Source of the DNA: Candidatus Thioglobus sp. NP1
GTDB taxonomy: Bacteria > Pseudomonadota > Gammaproteobacteria > PS1 > Pseudothioglobaceae
DNA: 64,000 nucleotides
Reading direction: 5' to 3'
Assembly: GCF_003326015.1 (NCBI RefSeq)
Contig: NZ_CP023860.1
Span: 620,001 to 684,000 of the forward strand
In this document: piece after piece, positions 43,795 to 53,609 of the stretch
How the letters are laid out: each line of letters opens with the position of its first letter
Position numbering within the stretch: the first letter of the stretch is position 1
Made by a program: the position numbers and the translations under genes
The notes under the pieces: generated by a model
What the model was told of the DNA's origin: nothing
Database searches by the model: none
Seen by the model: only the letters and a program-made list of their open reading frames with translations

Positions 43795-43911
43795 ATGAAA
43801 AAAGCATTAATTATGGGTGGTGGGATTGCAGGTTGTGCTGCAGCTCACCAATTAACTCTTCAAGGTGGATGGGATATTGAACTTGCTGCTAGTCTTAAAG
43901 ATTGTATTTGA
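43795..43911 (+). pseudogene. Relic: N-terminus of an FAD-dependent (Glf-like) enzyme
   Basis: ATG 43795 to TGA 43909-43911 encodes 38 residues: KKALIMGGGIAGCAAAHQL then GGWDIELAA. The GGGIAG dinucleotide-binding turn and the following beta strand are the start of an FAD oxidoreductase such as UDP-galactopyranose mutase or amine-oxidase-like proteins. The catalytic body is missing. It ends 3 bases before asnB begins, so asnB probably replaced it. Confidence 0.65.
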
Positions 43912-43914
43912 AAT

Positions 43915-45807
43915 ATGTGTGCAATATTAGGATTTAATAGCGAGAATAAATATAATATTCTTAATGATTTATTAGACACTATGAATCATCGCGGTCCCGA
44001 TGATCGAGGAATTTATGAAGATAAATTCATTTCTTTAGGACATAATCGACTATCAATATTAGATTTATCAAATGATGGTCATCAGCCTATGCAGTATGAG
44101 GAACTTATTATTGTATACAATGGCGAGGTCTATAATTTTAAAGATATAAGAAAAGAATTGATAGAGGAAGGTTATGATTTTGTTTCAGAAACTGATACAG
44201 AGGTTGTATTAAAAGCTTTTCATAAATGGGGGTTAAGTTCAGTTGATAAATTCATTGGAATGTTCGCTTTTGCAATTTACAATAAATCAGATCAAGAAAT
44301 AATTTTAATTAGAGACAGAGTGGGTGTGAAGCCTTTATATTATTTCATTGAAAATAATCAATTCATTTTTGCTAGCGAACTTAAACCTATTATGTTGTAC
44401 TTGAATAATTTGAGTATTGATTTGAAGTCTCTGAATGAGTTTTTTCAACTTGGATATTCACCTCATAGCCACACAATATTTAAAAATTGCTTCAAAATAC
44501 CTGCTGGAAACTATGGGATTTATAATTTAAAAAATAATACAATCAAGATAGAGCAGTACTGGTCAATCTTACCTTTTTTTGAAAAGCCTAAATTTCAAAA
44601 AACTGAGCTGGAATTAATTGACGAATTAGAAAATCTTCTTATTAGTTCATGCTTATATAGAACAGTTTCAGATGTGCCTATTGGAGTTTTTTTAAGTGGA
44701 GGAATTGACAGCTCTCTAGTTGCCTCAATACTTCAAAAACATTATGGAAATATTCAAACTTTCACAGTTGGATTTAATGAAGAGTCCTTCAATGAGATTG
44801 AAGAGGCAAAAATGATAGCCGAATATATTGGAAGTAATCACTCAAGTGAAATTTTAGATAGTAAAAAAACTAGTGAAATTTTCCAAAATTATACAAAGTT
44901 TTATGATGAGCCTTTTGCCAATTATGGTTCTATTCCTGCAATTTTTGTAAGTAAATTAGCAAAAGAAAAAAAAGTCAAAGTAGTTTTGGTAGGTGATGGA
45001 GGAGATGAAATTTTTTGTGGTTACAATAGCTACCAGAATAACTTTGAAGTTGGTAGGCAAATTTTCGTTATTCCTAATTTTCTTAGAAAATTGCTATCTT
45101 TTATCAATATAGGTCTCTTAAAAAAAATAATAAAGCATGATGGTTTAACTAATAGATATAAACAGCTTGATAAGCTAATCAAATCCTCATTTAATGCAAA
45201 AGACTGGCAAGATTTGAATTATAGATCTCAGTTTTTATATGATTCAAAAAGAGTTAAAAAACTACTGAAAAAAAATTTTGAATTAGATAAATTTTTCGAA
45301 CTTCCAGAAAATCTTCATCCAGTTGAACAAATGATGGTCAATGATTATATGATTCCAATGACTGATAATATTTTGGTTTCAACAGATAGGGCGACAATGA
45401 GCGTTTCAATCGAAGGTAGGGAGCCTTTATTAGATCATAGAATTGCCGAATTTATGGCACAGGTCCCAATTGAATTTAAATATAAAAATGGTGATAAAAA
45501 ATATTTACTAAAAAAGGTTTTGGGAAGGTATATACCCAAATCTATGATAGAAAAACCAAAAAGGGGTTTTGGAATTCCAATGCTAGAATGGTTTGGTACA
45601 GACCTTAGAGAAATATTTGCTCCTTATTTTATAAATTCAAAACTTTCTAGTCATGGTTTATTGAATACTAATTATATTAAAAATCAGCACTCAAAATTAT
45701 TAAAGAATAAAGAAGTTAATGTCTCAAGACTCTGGATGGTTTTAGTATTCCAAATGTGGTATGAGAGATATAAAATACATATTTCAAAATCTAAAAATCA
45801 ATATTAA
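43915..45807 (+). CDS. asnB: Asparagine synthetase-like amidotransferase
   Basis: 630 residues. Class II glutaminase domain with catalytic Cys2 (MCAILGF), MNHRGPDD, LGHNRLSILDL and YNGEVYNF; the synthetase domain has the PP-loop FLSGGIDSSLVA (S261 start) and VGDGGDEIF. Such genes in polysaccharide loci commonly amidate uronic acids (WbpS-like role). Ugd upstream and wecC downstream provide uronate donors, so a uronamide residue is likely. True asparagine synthesis cannot be excluded. Confidence 0.9.
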   Translation: MCAILGFNSENKYNILNDLLDTMNHRGPDDRGIYEDKFISLGHNRLSILDLSNDGHQPMQYEELIIVYNGEVYNFKDIRKELIEEGYDFVSETDTEVVLKAFHKWGLSSVDKFIGMFAFAIYNKSDQEIILIRDRVGVKPLYYFIENNQFIFASELKPIMLYLNNLSIDLKSLNEFFQLGYSPHSHTIFKNCFKIPAGNYGIYNLKNNTIKIEQYWSILPFFEKPKFQKTELELIDELENLLISSCLYRTVSDVPIGVFLSGGIDSSLVASILQKHYGNIQTFTVGFNEESFNEIEEAKMIAEYIGSNHSSEILDSKKTSEIFQNYTKFYDEPFANYGSIPAIFVSKLAKEKKVKVVLVGDGGDEIFCGYNSYQNNFEVGRQIFVIPNFLRKLLSFINIGLLKKIIKHDGLTNRYKQLDKLIKSSFNAKDWQDLNYRSQFLYDSKRVKKLLKKNFELDKFFELPENLHPVEQMMVNDYMIPMTDNILVSTDRATMSVSIEGREPLLDHRIAEFMAQVPIEFKYKNGDKKYLLKKVLGRYIPKSMIEKPKRGFGIPMLEWFGTDLREIFAPYFINSKLSSHGLLNTNYIKNQHSKLLKNKEVNVSRLWMVLVFQMWYERYKIHISKSKNQY

Positions 45808-45812
45808 ATCTA

Positions 45813-46733
45813 ATGAAAATATTAAAAAAAGCAAACAAAAATAATAACTTTATAGCTACTGTTGCAATTGGAGAAAATCATTTTAATGAGTGGCAAAAAT
45901 TTATATTGCCTAGCTGGCTTCTTTATTGTGATAAATTTGATATAGGCTTGGTAGTGTTTGAAAAAGATTTAATACAAAGGTCTGATTCAAAATGGAAAAA
46001 AGCCAATTGGCAAAGGTTGCTCATGGGGGATAAACTTCAAGAGATTAACGCAAATAATGTCTGTTATTTAGATACAGATATTATGATAAATCCATCTGCT
46101 CCGAACATTTTTGAGCTACATGATCAGGAGAAGTTAAGTGTTGTGTCGCAAACAAAAACTCCATATGATCATGCAACTGTTTTGAGAAAAATCGCTTTTC
46201 TAAGAAACAGATTTTTATCCTCAGATTACCCTCTTGACTCTGCTTTGTTTATGAACAATGAGGATTATTATCGGTATCATAATTTTGAGCCCCAGGAGGA
46301 TATTTTTTGTTCTGGTTTTTTTATTTTTAATGTCGACAAGTATAGTAATATTCTGAAAGATTGGTTTTATAAGTATCCAAGTGATGTAGATACAGTTACT
46401 AATGGTGGAGATGAGCCTGTAATCAATTTTGAATTTCAAAATTATGGAAAAATAAATTGGCTAGACTATAAATTTCAAGCATTATGGATGTATGAAATGG
46501 CTGAAAAATATCCATTTTTATATGCTGAAATGAATAATGAAGATTTATTTATTAAATGTATCCAGGCCTCTTTAAAACAAAACTTCTTTCTGCATTTTGC
46601 TGGAAAATGGGAGGGTAATGTATATAAAAATGATAGCATTTTGGATGAGAAGTTCCTAAATGAGTTAAAGAATTTTGATACTTATCTTAAAATGCCAGTC
46701 ACGGGAAAGCCTGTTGGACCAATTTATCCATAA
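45813..46733 (+). CDS. Glycosyltransferase-like protein with DxD motif
   Basis: 306 residues, GT-A-like. VCYLDTDIMINPSAPNIFEL carries the metal-binding DTD, preceded by KKANWQRLLMGDKL. Later FCSGFFIFNVDKYS and FLHFAGKWEG match the distal acceptor/His region of GT8-type or related transferases. No signal or span. Six bases after asnB, same transcript. Confidence 0.75.
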   Translation: MKILKKANKNNNFIATVAIGENHFNEWQKFILPSWLLYCDKFDIGLVVFEKDLIQRSDSKWKKANWQRLLMGDKLQEINANNVCYLDTDIMINPSAPNIFELHDQEKLSVVSQTKTPYDHATVLRKIAFLRNRFLSSDYPLDSALFMNNEDYYRYHNFEPQEDIFCSGFFIFNVDKYSNILKDWFYKYPSDVDTVTNGGDEPVINFEFQNYGKINWLDYKFQALWMYEMAEKYPFLYAEMNNEDLFIKCIQASLKQNFFLHFAGKWEGNVYKNDSILDEKFLNELKNFDTYLKMPVTGKPVGPIYP

Positions 46734-46828
46734 AATTTTTAAAATTAGACTCATATCAATTTTACTATTCAATATCTAAGTGTATATTTTCTTATGTTCT
46801 TCTATGTTAATTTAAAGGAAAGATTCTA

Positions 46829-48013
46829 TTGAAAATAATTTTTTTAGTTGATTCTAATTTTTCTATAAGAGAATTTGAGAGATTTGGAATATATGAAATG
46901 CTAAATCAACAAATTAGCATATATGTTTTTGATTTTAGATTTTTTAAAAAAGATGAAGAATATCTGGAAGAGAGTTTCGAAAAAAATTTCTCAGATAATC
47001 GGGTTAAAAATATAAAAATTTTAGATTATTCTGATCCAAAAAGTTTTTATCTAGATTTACTAGATGGTTTTGTTATTGATAACAGGTCAAAATCTTATAT
47101 CAATTTTTCAACAAGCTGGATTAAAGACTCAGGAGCAAAACTTATAGAGTTAGACCAGGGACTCATTCCAACATCAATATGGAAGCCATCAATTTATGAT
47201 TTGCTTGTAATGGCAAAGAACACATTCTTGATTTATGGTTACAAAAAATTATTTAATCAAACCACAATATATGTTGCAAATCGATTTAGGAGTTTTTTTT
47301 CAATAAATGCTAATCATATTTATGCTGATATTAAAGTTTGTTCTGGGCTTGCCTCAAAATGCAATCTTGGAGAATCTGAAGTTAGATCTCATGCATTTGA
47401 CTATGATATTTTTCTTGAACAGAAAAATAAGACCGATAAAATAATTCAAGAAGAATATGCCGTTTTTCTCGATTCAGGAATTGTAAGTCATCCTGATTCA
47501 GGAAGATTGGGCAATTTGCCTGCAGAAAATAATGAATCCTACTATCCAGCATTAAGAGCTTTTTTTGATGATTTTGAAGAGAGAATGAAAGTTAAGATCG
47601 TCATTGCGATGCATCCTAGAATAGTTCCCTCTAAAGATTACATTGCTAGTTTTGGTGGTAGGAAATTAATTTCTAAAGATACTTCAATGCTTGTAAGAAA
47701 TTCTAAAATGGTTATAGCTCATAATAGCACATCAATCAATTTTGCCGTGCTTTGGAAGATTCCTCTTCTAATTATTACAACAACAAAAATTGATAGAGTC
47801 GATTACAATATTATGAAATCTCTTGAAGAAATCTTTAACACGAAACGCATTAATATTAATAAGCCTTATAAAGATAAAGACTATATTGAAATCTCTAAGG
47901 GAGTTGTTAAATATTATGAATCTTATAAGAAGTTCCTAATAAAAGTTCCTAATTCCCCAGATTTAAATAGTGCAAAAATATTAATAAAAAGTTTAAAAAA
48001 TTATGTTGAATAA
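46829..48013 (+). CDS. GT-B-like surface polysaccharide transferase (unassigned)
   Basis: 394 residues from TTG 46829, with AAAGGA about 10 bases upstream as ribosome site. No family is recognised. The C-terminal half is GT-B- or capsule-phosphotransferase-like: VIAMHPRIVPSKDY, SMLVRNSKMVIAHNSTSINFA (quoted in part) and VLWKIPLLIITT, echoing the donor-site layout of the proteins at 5662 and 15579. ELDQGLIPTSIW may be substrate-side. Probably adds a sugar or phospho-alditol. Confidence 0.6.
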   Translation: MKIIFLVDSNFSIREFERFGIYEMLNQQISIYVFDFRFFKKDEEYLEESFEKNFSDNRVKNIKILDYSDPKSFYLDLLDGFVIDNRSKSYINFSTSWIKDSGAKLIELDQGLIPTSIWKPSIYDLLVMAKNTFLIYGYKKLFNQTTIYVANRFRSFFSINANHIYADIKVCSGLASKCNLGESEVRSHAFDYDIFLEQKNKTDKIIQEEYAVFLDSGIVSHPDSGRLGNLPAENNESYYPALRAFFDDFEERMKVKIVIAMHPRIVPSKDYIASFGGRKLISKDTSMLVRNSKMVIAHNSTSINFAVLWKIPLLIITTTKIDRVDYNIMKSLEEIFNTKRININKPYKDKDYIEISKGVVKYYESYKKFLIKVPNSPDLNSAKILIKSLKNYVE

Positions 48014-48043
48014 CTCTACTATATTGATAACTGCTATCATCAA

Positions 48044-48298
48044 TTGTTCAACTTGGCTAGTATAGTTCTAAGTGGTCAATCAATTATTATGTATTCATTA
48101 AGTATGATGCCAAGTGAGAAAAAATTAGATATGTTGCACTCTAGTTTTGGAAAGCGAGAAATATCATTTGCATTTGTATTAGAGGCCTTTGAAAGTAGAT
48201 CGATTTTTGAAAACATAATTCACGAGTTAAAGGCAATAAATATGCATAGTTATTTATCAGACTATGAGGAAATTAAACATTTTTTCAATCCTAAATAA
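48044..48298 (+). CDS. Short ORF of unknown function (84 aa)
   Basis: TTG-initiated frame of 84 codons, or 69 codons from ATG 48089. Amphipathic helices are suggested (SEKKLDMLHSSF, IFENIIHELKAINM), but there is no recognised motif. It is the first element of a 1.1 kb disordered region 48014-49142 that separates the patchwork from wecB. It may be the C-terminal end of a lost gene. Confidence 0.35.
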   Translation: MFNLASIVLSGQSIIMYSLSMMPSEKKLDMLHSSFGKREISFAFVLEAFESRSIFENIIHELKAINMHSYLSDYEEIKHFFNPK

Positions 48299-48519
48299 AT
48301 TAAATATATTTATTTTTTAAATATTAATCTTTTAACTTTTTAAATAAAAAACCTATTTTGGAAAATAATAAAAAAAACTAATACTTTGATTATTGGCGCT
48401 AGCTATAAATTATCAAAACAATACATTGAAAAATATGGGGTTCATAAAAGTAATTTTTTTGGCGTTAGCTCAAAGGTTTAAGGTGATATTAAAGATTCCA
48501 ATCTAACAAACTCATTTAC

Positions 48520-48705
48520 CAAAAAGAATACACCAAACGACAACAGATCATTTATGTTCTGATTAAACATCTTCACGATATAGAAGGGTAGAGTTATCGA
48601 AAGATATCATAATGGTCAGAGTGTAATAAAGACCCATAGAGGTAAGAAATGGTTTTATCTCGATCTTAAAGAGAAAATACGAAAGAGACCTATTGAATTA
48701 ACAGA
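48520..48705 (+). pseudogene. Relic with HTH/recombinase-like signature
   Basis: Frame with EYTKRQQIIYVLIKHLHDIEG then, after an in-frame TAG, SYRKIS; a shifted frame continues HNGQSVIKTHRGKKWFYLDL. The order KRQQ...LHD...SYRKIS...KTHRGKKWF looks like the helix-turn-helix region of resolvase/recombinase-type or phage-associated small proteins. At least one stop and one frameshift. A further fragment, 48377-48481 (LIIGASYKLSKQYIEK), precedes it. It lies directly against the heparinase relic, the place where an insertion would have left its mark. Confidence 0.45.
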
Positions 48706-48706
48706 C

Positions 48707-49115
48707 GAGGTTTGGAGTGGGTTTTGTGTGGCAAATCGTGCCAAGGTATTTGATATAAAAAAGTTTGAAGATAGTAATGGTATTAAATTTTTCAGCTTGC
48801 TATGATGAGTATAAAAAACTTAAAGAAGGGGTTTTACATTCTCGTCACTGGAGTGTGTCTAACAATTCAATCAAAATTGTAGATAATATTATAGGCAAAG
48901 GGGTGCATAAAATCAGATCAGTGCTTCCATTTCATCCAAGTTTTTTGGCTGGTGATGTTCAAGGGGGCTCCATTAATCTTAATATTAGTGGAAAAATAGT
49001 GAAAATTAATTTTGAAGGTAAGGGGGAATTAAAATTAATAGAGTCACAATATTATCCAAAGTTTGGTTGTTCTGTTGATAACAAACATCTCATATATGAT
49101 TATAATGGCACATAG
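48707..49115 (+). pseudogene. Relic: C-terminal half of a second heparinase-like gene
   Basis: Homologous to residues about 398-535 of the intact protein at 26067-27710. EVWSGFCVANRAKV matches EVWSGFRVARRANV; after a frameshift near 48795 it continues SACYDEYKKLKEG, GKGVHKIRSVLPFHPS, GKIVKINFEGKGELKLIESQ and CSVDNKHLIYDYNGT, then stops at TAG 49113-49115, short of the intact end. The 5' two thirds are gone. It is 27 bases from wecB. Confidence 0.88.
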
Positions 49116-49142
49116 ACCTTCTAAAATAACAGTAAGGATATC

Positions 49143-50276
49143 GTGGTAAAAATATTAGCTGTATTTGGTACTCGTCCAGAGGCAATTAAAATGGCGCCTG
49201 TAATACGTGCATTAGAAAATAATTTTGATGTAAAAATCTGTGTAACTGCACAACATCGTCAGATGCTTGATCAAGTTTTAGAGTTGTTCGAGATTACACC
49301 AGATTATGATCTTGATATTATGAAGCCTGGGCAAGATTTATTTGATATTACCAGTAATGTATTGTCAGGAGTTAAAAAAGTTTTACAAATTGAAGTGCCA
49401 GATATCGTTCTGGTGCATGGAGATACAACTACCTCTATGGCAACAGCTATGGCTGCTTTTTATCTTAAAATACCGGTAGGTCATGTAGAAGCAGGTTTGC
49501 GTACTTATGATATCAACTCTCCTTTTCCAGAGGAGTTTAATCGTCAAATAACCTCAAGAATTGCTACTTTGAACTTTGCACCAACCAAGATTTCTCGTCA
49601 AAACTTGTTGGATGAAAAGGTACCAGATAGTCAGATTTATGTAACGGGTAATACGGTTATTGACGCTCTATTCTCTATGGTGGAAAAAGCAAGAATTATT
49701 GATTTTTCAGATACTCTTTTGAAAAGAATGCCATTTTTGAGCCAAGAAAAAAGTGACATTCCTCGTATTATTTTAGTAACAGGACATAGGCGTGAAAATT
49801 TTGGATTAGGATTTAAAGAAATTTGCCATGCATTGAGTATTATTTCAAATGAAAATCCAGATGTTCACATTATTTACCCTGTTCATCTAAATCCTAATGT
49901 GAGAAAGCCGGTGAATAGGATTTTATCCAATTTAAATAATGTTCATCTTATTGAGCCAATGGAATATTTATCTTTTATTAAGTTGATGGATTTATCGTAT
50001 TTTATTTTGACAGATAGTGGAGGCATTCAAGAGGAGGCTCCTAGTTTAGGTAAGCCAGTTTTAGTGATGAGAGATACAACTGAGCGACCAGAGGCGGTAG
50101 AATCTGGAACGGTTAAATTAGTTGGTACAAATAAAAATGAGATTGTAAAAATGGTTAACAAATTATTAACTGACAGTAATTTTTATATGCAAATGTCAAT
50201 AGCACACAATCCATATGGTGATGGAAAGGCTGGTAGAATTATTTGTGATATCTTAGAAAATAGAGGAGCAGTATGA
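49143..50276 (+). CDS. wecB: UDP-GlcNAc 2-epimerase (non-hydrolysing)
   Basis: 377 residues from GTG 49143, with AAGGA at about 49134 as ribosome site. [53 protein letters not shown] (quoted in part), TGHRRENFG and [15 protein letters not shown] are diagnostic. Makes UDP-ManNAc, which the next gene oxidises. ATGA overlap with wecC. Confidence 0.95.
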   Translation: MVKILAVFGTRPEAIKMAPVIRALENNFDVKICVTAQHRQMLDQVLELFEITPDYDLDIMKPGQDLFDITSNVLSGVKKVLQIEVPDIVLVHGDTTTSMATAMAAFYLKIPVGHVEAGLRTYDINSPFPEEFNRQITSRIATLNFAPTKISRQNLLDEKVPDSQIYVTGNTVIDALFSMVEKARIIDFSDTLLKRMPFLSQEKSDIPRIILVTGHRRENFGLGFKEICHALSIISNENPDVHIIYPVHLNPNVRKPVNRILSNLNNVHLIEPMEYLSFIKLMDLSYFILTDSGGIQEEAPSLGKPVLVMRDTTERPEAVESGTVKLVGTNKNEIVKMVNKLLTDSNFYMQMSIAHNPYGDGKAGRIICDILENRGAV

Positions 50277-51523
50277 TTGTATCTATAGTAGGGTTAGGGT
50301 ATATAGGACTTCCAACTGCGGCAATATTGGCATCTAAAAGGGTGAAAGTGGTAGGAGTTGATGTGAATCAACATGCTGTAGATATAATTAATCAGGGAAA
50401 AATTCATATTGTTGAGCCAGAGTTAGATATTTTGGTTCATAAGGCCATTCAAAATAATTATTTAAAAGCAGTTACAAAGCCGGAAAAAGCAGATGTATTT
50501 ATGATGGCAGTGCCAACACCTTTTAAAGATAATTATGAACCTGATCTATCTTATATAAAATCAGCAACTAAGGCAATTGCCACAGTATTGGAGGTAGGTA
50601 ATCTTGTTATTTTGGAGTCTACTTCTCCTGTGGGTACTACTGAAAAAATGATGGAATGGATGAGAGAGGAGCGACCAGACCTCTCCTTTCCTAGATTTGG
50701 AGATGATAAATTTAGAGCTGATATAGCAGTTACATACTGTCCAGAACGAGTATTACCAGGTCAAGTAGTGCGTGAACTTGTAGAAAATGTTAGAATTATT
50801 GGTGGTGTTTCTACTCAGTGTGCAGAAAGAGCTCGTGAGCTATATAAGATTTTTGTTGAAGCTGATTGTCTGATAACAGATTGCCGTACAGCTGAGTTAA
50901 GCAAGCTTGTTGAAAACTCTTTTCGTGATGTTAATATTGCTTTTGCAAATGAATTGTCTTTAATTTGTGATAAGTTAGATATTAATGTTTGGGAATTGAT
51001 TAAATTGGCCAATAGACATCCTCGTGTCAATATTTTGCAACCCGGTCCTGGTGTTGGTGGACATTGCATTGCTGTTGACCCATGGTTCATTGTTAATTCT
51101 ACTCCAGATGAAGCAAAATTAATTCGAATGGCTAGATTGGTTAATGATAGTAAACCAATCTTTGTTCTGAATAAGGTTAATCAAGCTGTTCAAGCTATAG
51201 GAAAAGACAAATCTGAGTTAAGTATTGCTTGCTTGGGTCTAGCTTTTAAGCCAGATATTGATGATCTGCGTGAAAGTCCAGCTTTAGGTATTGCCCAGAA
51301 AATTGGATCTATTAGTTTTAGTTCTATTTTTCTGGTTGAACCTAATATTGATCATATACCAAATGGTTTTGATAGTGATAACATAGAGTTGATTGGTTTA
51401 GAAAGGGCGGTAAAGAGCGCTGACATAATCGTTTTACTGGTTGACCATGCTTCATTTAAATCTATGGATTTAAGCTTACTATCTGGAAAACAAGTGATAG
51501 ACACCCGTGGTATTTGGTCTTGA
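50273..51523 (+). CDS. wecC: UDP-ManNAc dehydrogenase
   Basis: 416 residues: [15 protein letters not shown] (NAD site), [33 protein letters not shown], and catalytic Cys265 in [15 protein letters not shown], the WecC signature; the C-terminal domain has [16 protein letters not shown]. Makes UDP-ManNAcA. Together with wecB this is a standard pair. Overlaps the GT4 start by 4 bases if TTG 51520 is used. Confidence 0.95.
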   Translation: MIVSIVGLGYIGLPTAAILASKRVKVVGVDVNQHAVDIINQGKIHIVEPELDILVHKAIQNNYLKAVTKPEKADVFMMAVPTPFKDNYEPDLSYIKSATKAIATVLEVGNLVILESTSPVGTTEKMMEWMREERPDLSFPRFGDDKFRADIAVTYCPERVLPGQVVRELVENVRIIGGVSTQCAERARELYKIFVEADCLITDCRTAELSKLVENSFRDVNIAFANELSLICDKLDINVWELIKLANRHPRVNILQPGPGVGGHCIAVDPWFIVNSTPDEAKLIRMARLVNDSKPIFVLNKVNQAVQAIGKDKSELSIACLGLAFKPDIDDLRESPALGIAQKIGSISFSSIFLVEPNIDHIPNGFDSDNIELIGLERAVKSADIIVLLVDHASFKSMDLSLLSGKQVIDTRGIWS

Positions 51524-52707
51524 AAATAGTTTTTTTTACATTTTATTATCCTCCAGATCTTTGCGCAGGATCTTTTCGTGCAATTGCCTTAGCGCAAGCA
51601 TTGTCAGAAAGAATGAAAGATGATGATGAGCTACATATTATTACAACGCATCCAAATCGCTATGAAAATCACAGAGTAAAAGCTGATAATGTTGAAATAC
51701 ATGGAAATATCACAGTGCACCGTATCACTGTACCTAGTCATAAAAGTGGAATGCTTTCACAGGCTCGTACATTTATCACTTATGCGCTAGCTTCTTATAA
51801 ATTAAGTAATAATCTTAATCCAGATTTTCTTATTGGAACCACTTCACGCTTAATGACAGGGGTATTGACAGGTATATCTGCTCGTAAACTAGGATGCAAG
51901 TACTTTATTGATCTGAGAGATATATTTTCAGAGACACTTTCTGATATTCTTTCTCAAAAAAGTAAACTATTAGGCTTTGCATCTAAAACAACTTTCTCCT
52001 TATTGGAGCGATGGTTATTTAATAGAGCTATTGGAGTTAATGTTGTATCTAAAGGTTTTCCTGAGTATTTTCAAACTAAGGGTGTAGATACATATAATTG
52101 GTCATTTTTCCCTAACGGAGTAGATAAAGAGTTTGTCAACTTACCATGTATGGAGAATAAAAACTCAAAAAATATTAAAACTATATTGTATGCTGGAAAT
52201 ATAGGCAGTGGACAAGGTCTTGAAACGGTTCTTCCTGCTACAGCAAAAAACATGAGCGGCAAATATCACTTTTTAGTTATTGGTGATGGTGGAGCTAGAT
52301 CTAAATTAATTAATGTCATTAAAAAAGAAAATATTAATAATATTGAAATATTACCTCCAGTTAAGCGTGACGAGCTAATTGCATACTATCAAGATGCAGA
52401 TATTTTATTTTTACATTTAAATGATCTGCCCGCTTTTAAGCGAGTATTGCCATCTAAGATATTTGAATATACCGCCTTAGGAAAGCCAATAGTAGCCGGA
52501 TTAGGTGGATATTCAGCTCAGTTTATGGTGGACAATGTACCAAATTCTATCGTATTCGCCCCAGGAGATGTTGAGGGTTGTGTAGACGCTATTAGAAAAA
52601 TAGAAAAATTAGATATAAAGAGTGAAACTACTGATGTGTTTGTGAAAAAATACTCTCGTGAAAAGATTATGGACAGAATGGCAGGGCATATTTTTTCAGT
52701 TTTATGA
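51520..52707 (+). CDS. GT4-family glycosyltransferase (WbuB-like)
   Basis: 395 residues from TTG 51520, which gives the usual [13 protein letters not shown] start and TGA/TTG coupling; TTG 51514 adds two residues. N-terminal FYYPPDLCAGSFRAIALA, LIGTTSRLM; donor domain ILYAGNIGSGQGLE, FLVIGDGGAR, FLHLNDLPAFKRVLPSKIFEY and ALGKPIVAG. The family often adds the sugar after the initiating one; here the donor is probably UDP-ManNAcA. ATGA overlap with the following SDR. Confidence 0.9.
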   Translation: MKIVFFTFYYPPDLCAGSFRAIALAQALSERMKDDDELHIITTHPNRYENHRVKADNVEIHGNITVHRITVPSHKSGMLSQARTFITYALASYKLSNNLNPDFLIGTTSRLMTGVLTGISARKLGCKYFIDLRDIFSETLSDILSQKSKLLGFASKTTFSLLERWLFNRAIGVNVVSKGFPEYFQTKGVDTYNWSFFPNGVDKEFVNLPCMENKNSKNIKTILYAGNIGSGQGLETVLPATAKNMSGKYHFLVIGDGGARSKLINVIKKENINNIEILPPVKRDELIAYYQDADILFLHLNDLPAFKRVLPSKIFEYTALGKPIVAGLGGYSAQFMVDNVPNSIVFAPGDVEGCVDAIRKIEKLDIKSETTDVFVKKYSREKIMDRMAGHIFSVL

Positions 52708-53609
52708 AAAATATTCTAATAACTGGAGCTACTGGATTTGTTGGTCAGAGACTTGTAAAGGCTATAGATGTAAATATTAAAATATTATCACGTAAAAAAC
52801 AGCCAGATTTTGAAACTATAATTTGTGATTTTGAAAAAGGACGCATTCCTAATAACGCTGTAAATGATATTGATACAGTGTTTCACTTGGCAGGTTTGAC
52901 GCATGATTTACGTGATGCAAGAAAAATTGAGAATCTTTATAGAAATGTAAATGTAAATGCTACAATAGAGCTAGCTAAATTAGCAGTAAAAAGTGGCGTA
53001 AAGAAGTTTGTATTCGTTAGTAGTGTTAAAGCTGGAGGAGGTGGTGCCTCTGATAGTTGTGCAACTGAAATCGATCAAGGGAGACCAGAAGGGCTATATG
53101 GTGAGACCAAGAGAGAGGTGGAGTTAGAATTATTAAAAATAGGCAAAGAGTCTGGAATGCATATAGCTATTATTCGACCATCATTAGTTTTTGGTCCTAA
53201 TGCAAAAGGTAATTTAAAACTGATGTTGTCTGGAATTAAGAAGGGCTGGTTTCCTCCTCTGCCTGAAACGGGTAATCGCCGATCTATGATCCATGTAGAC
53301 GACCTGGTTCGAGCGATTTTACTAGTTGCTGACGATGTCCGTGCTAATGGAGAGATATTTATAGCAACAGATGGTGAGCCGCATTCTTCTCGTGAGATTT
53401 ATAATGCTATGTGTAAAGTAGTAGGAAAATCAGCCCCAAAATGGAGCATACCAAAATTCTTGTTTGATATTGCTAGTCTTGCAAGCCCTCGCATCAAATA
53501 TAAAATTAACAAATTACTAGGTGATGAATGTTATTCTTCAGAAAAATTAGAAAAACTAGGGTTTAAGGCACAAAAGACGTTAAGGGAAATGAATGAAACG
53601 TCTTTTTGA
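52704..53609 (+). CDS. NAD-dependent epimerase/4-ketoreductase (WbpV-like SDR)
   Basis: 301 residues: ILITGATGFVGQRLVKAI, VFHLAGLTHDL, FVSSVKAGGGG and Tyr-x3-Lys in GLYGETKREVE; RPSLVFGPNAKGNL and HVDDLVRAI follow. Members next to a monotopic sugar transferase and a WbpM-type dehydratase usually reduce the 4-keto group to make UDP-QuiNAc or UDP-FucNAc; that assignment rests on neighbours. Overlaps the sugar transferase by 17 bases. Confidence 0.85.
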   Translation: MKNILITGATGFVGQRLVKAIDVNIKILSRKKQPDFETIICDFEKGRIPNNAVNDIDTVFHLAGLTHDLRDARKIENLYRNVNVNATIELAKLAVKSGVKKFVFVSSVKAGGGGASDSCATEIDQGRPEGLYGETKREVELELLKIGKESGMHIAIIRPSLVFGPNAKGNLKLMLSGIKKGWFPPLPETGNRRSMIHVDDLVRAILLVADDVRANGEIFIATDGEPHSSREIYNAMCKVVGKSAPKWSIPKFLFDIASLASPRIKYKINKLLGDECYSSEKLEKLGFKAQKTLREMNETSF

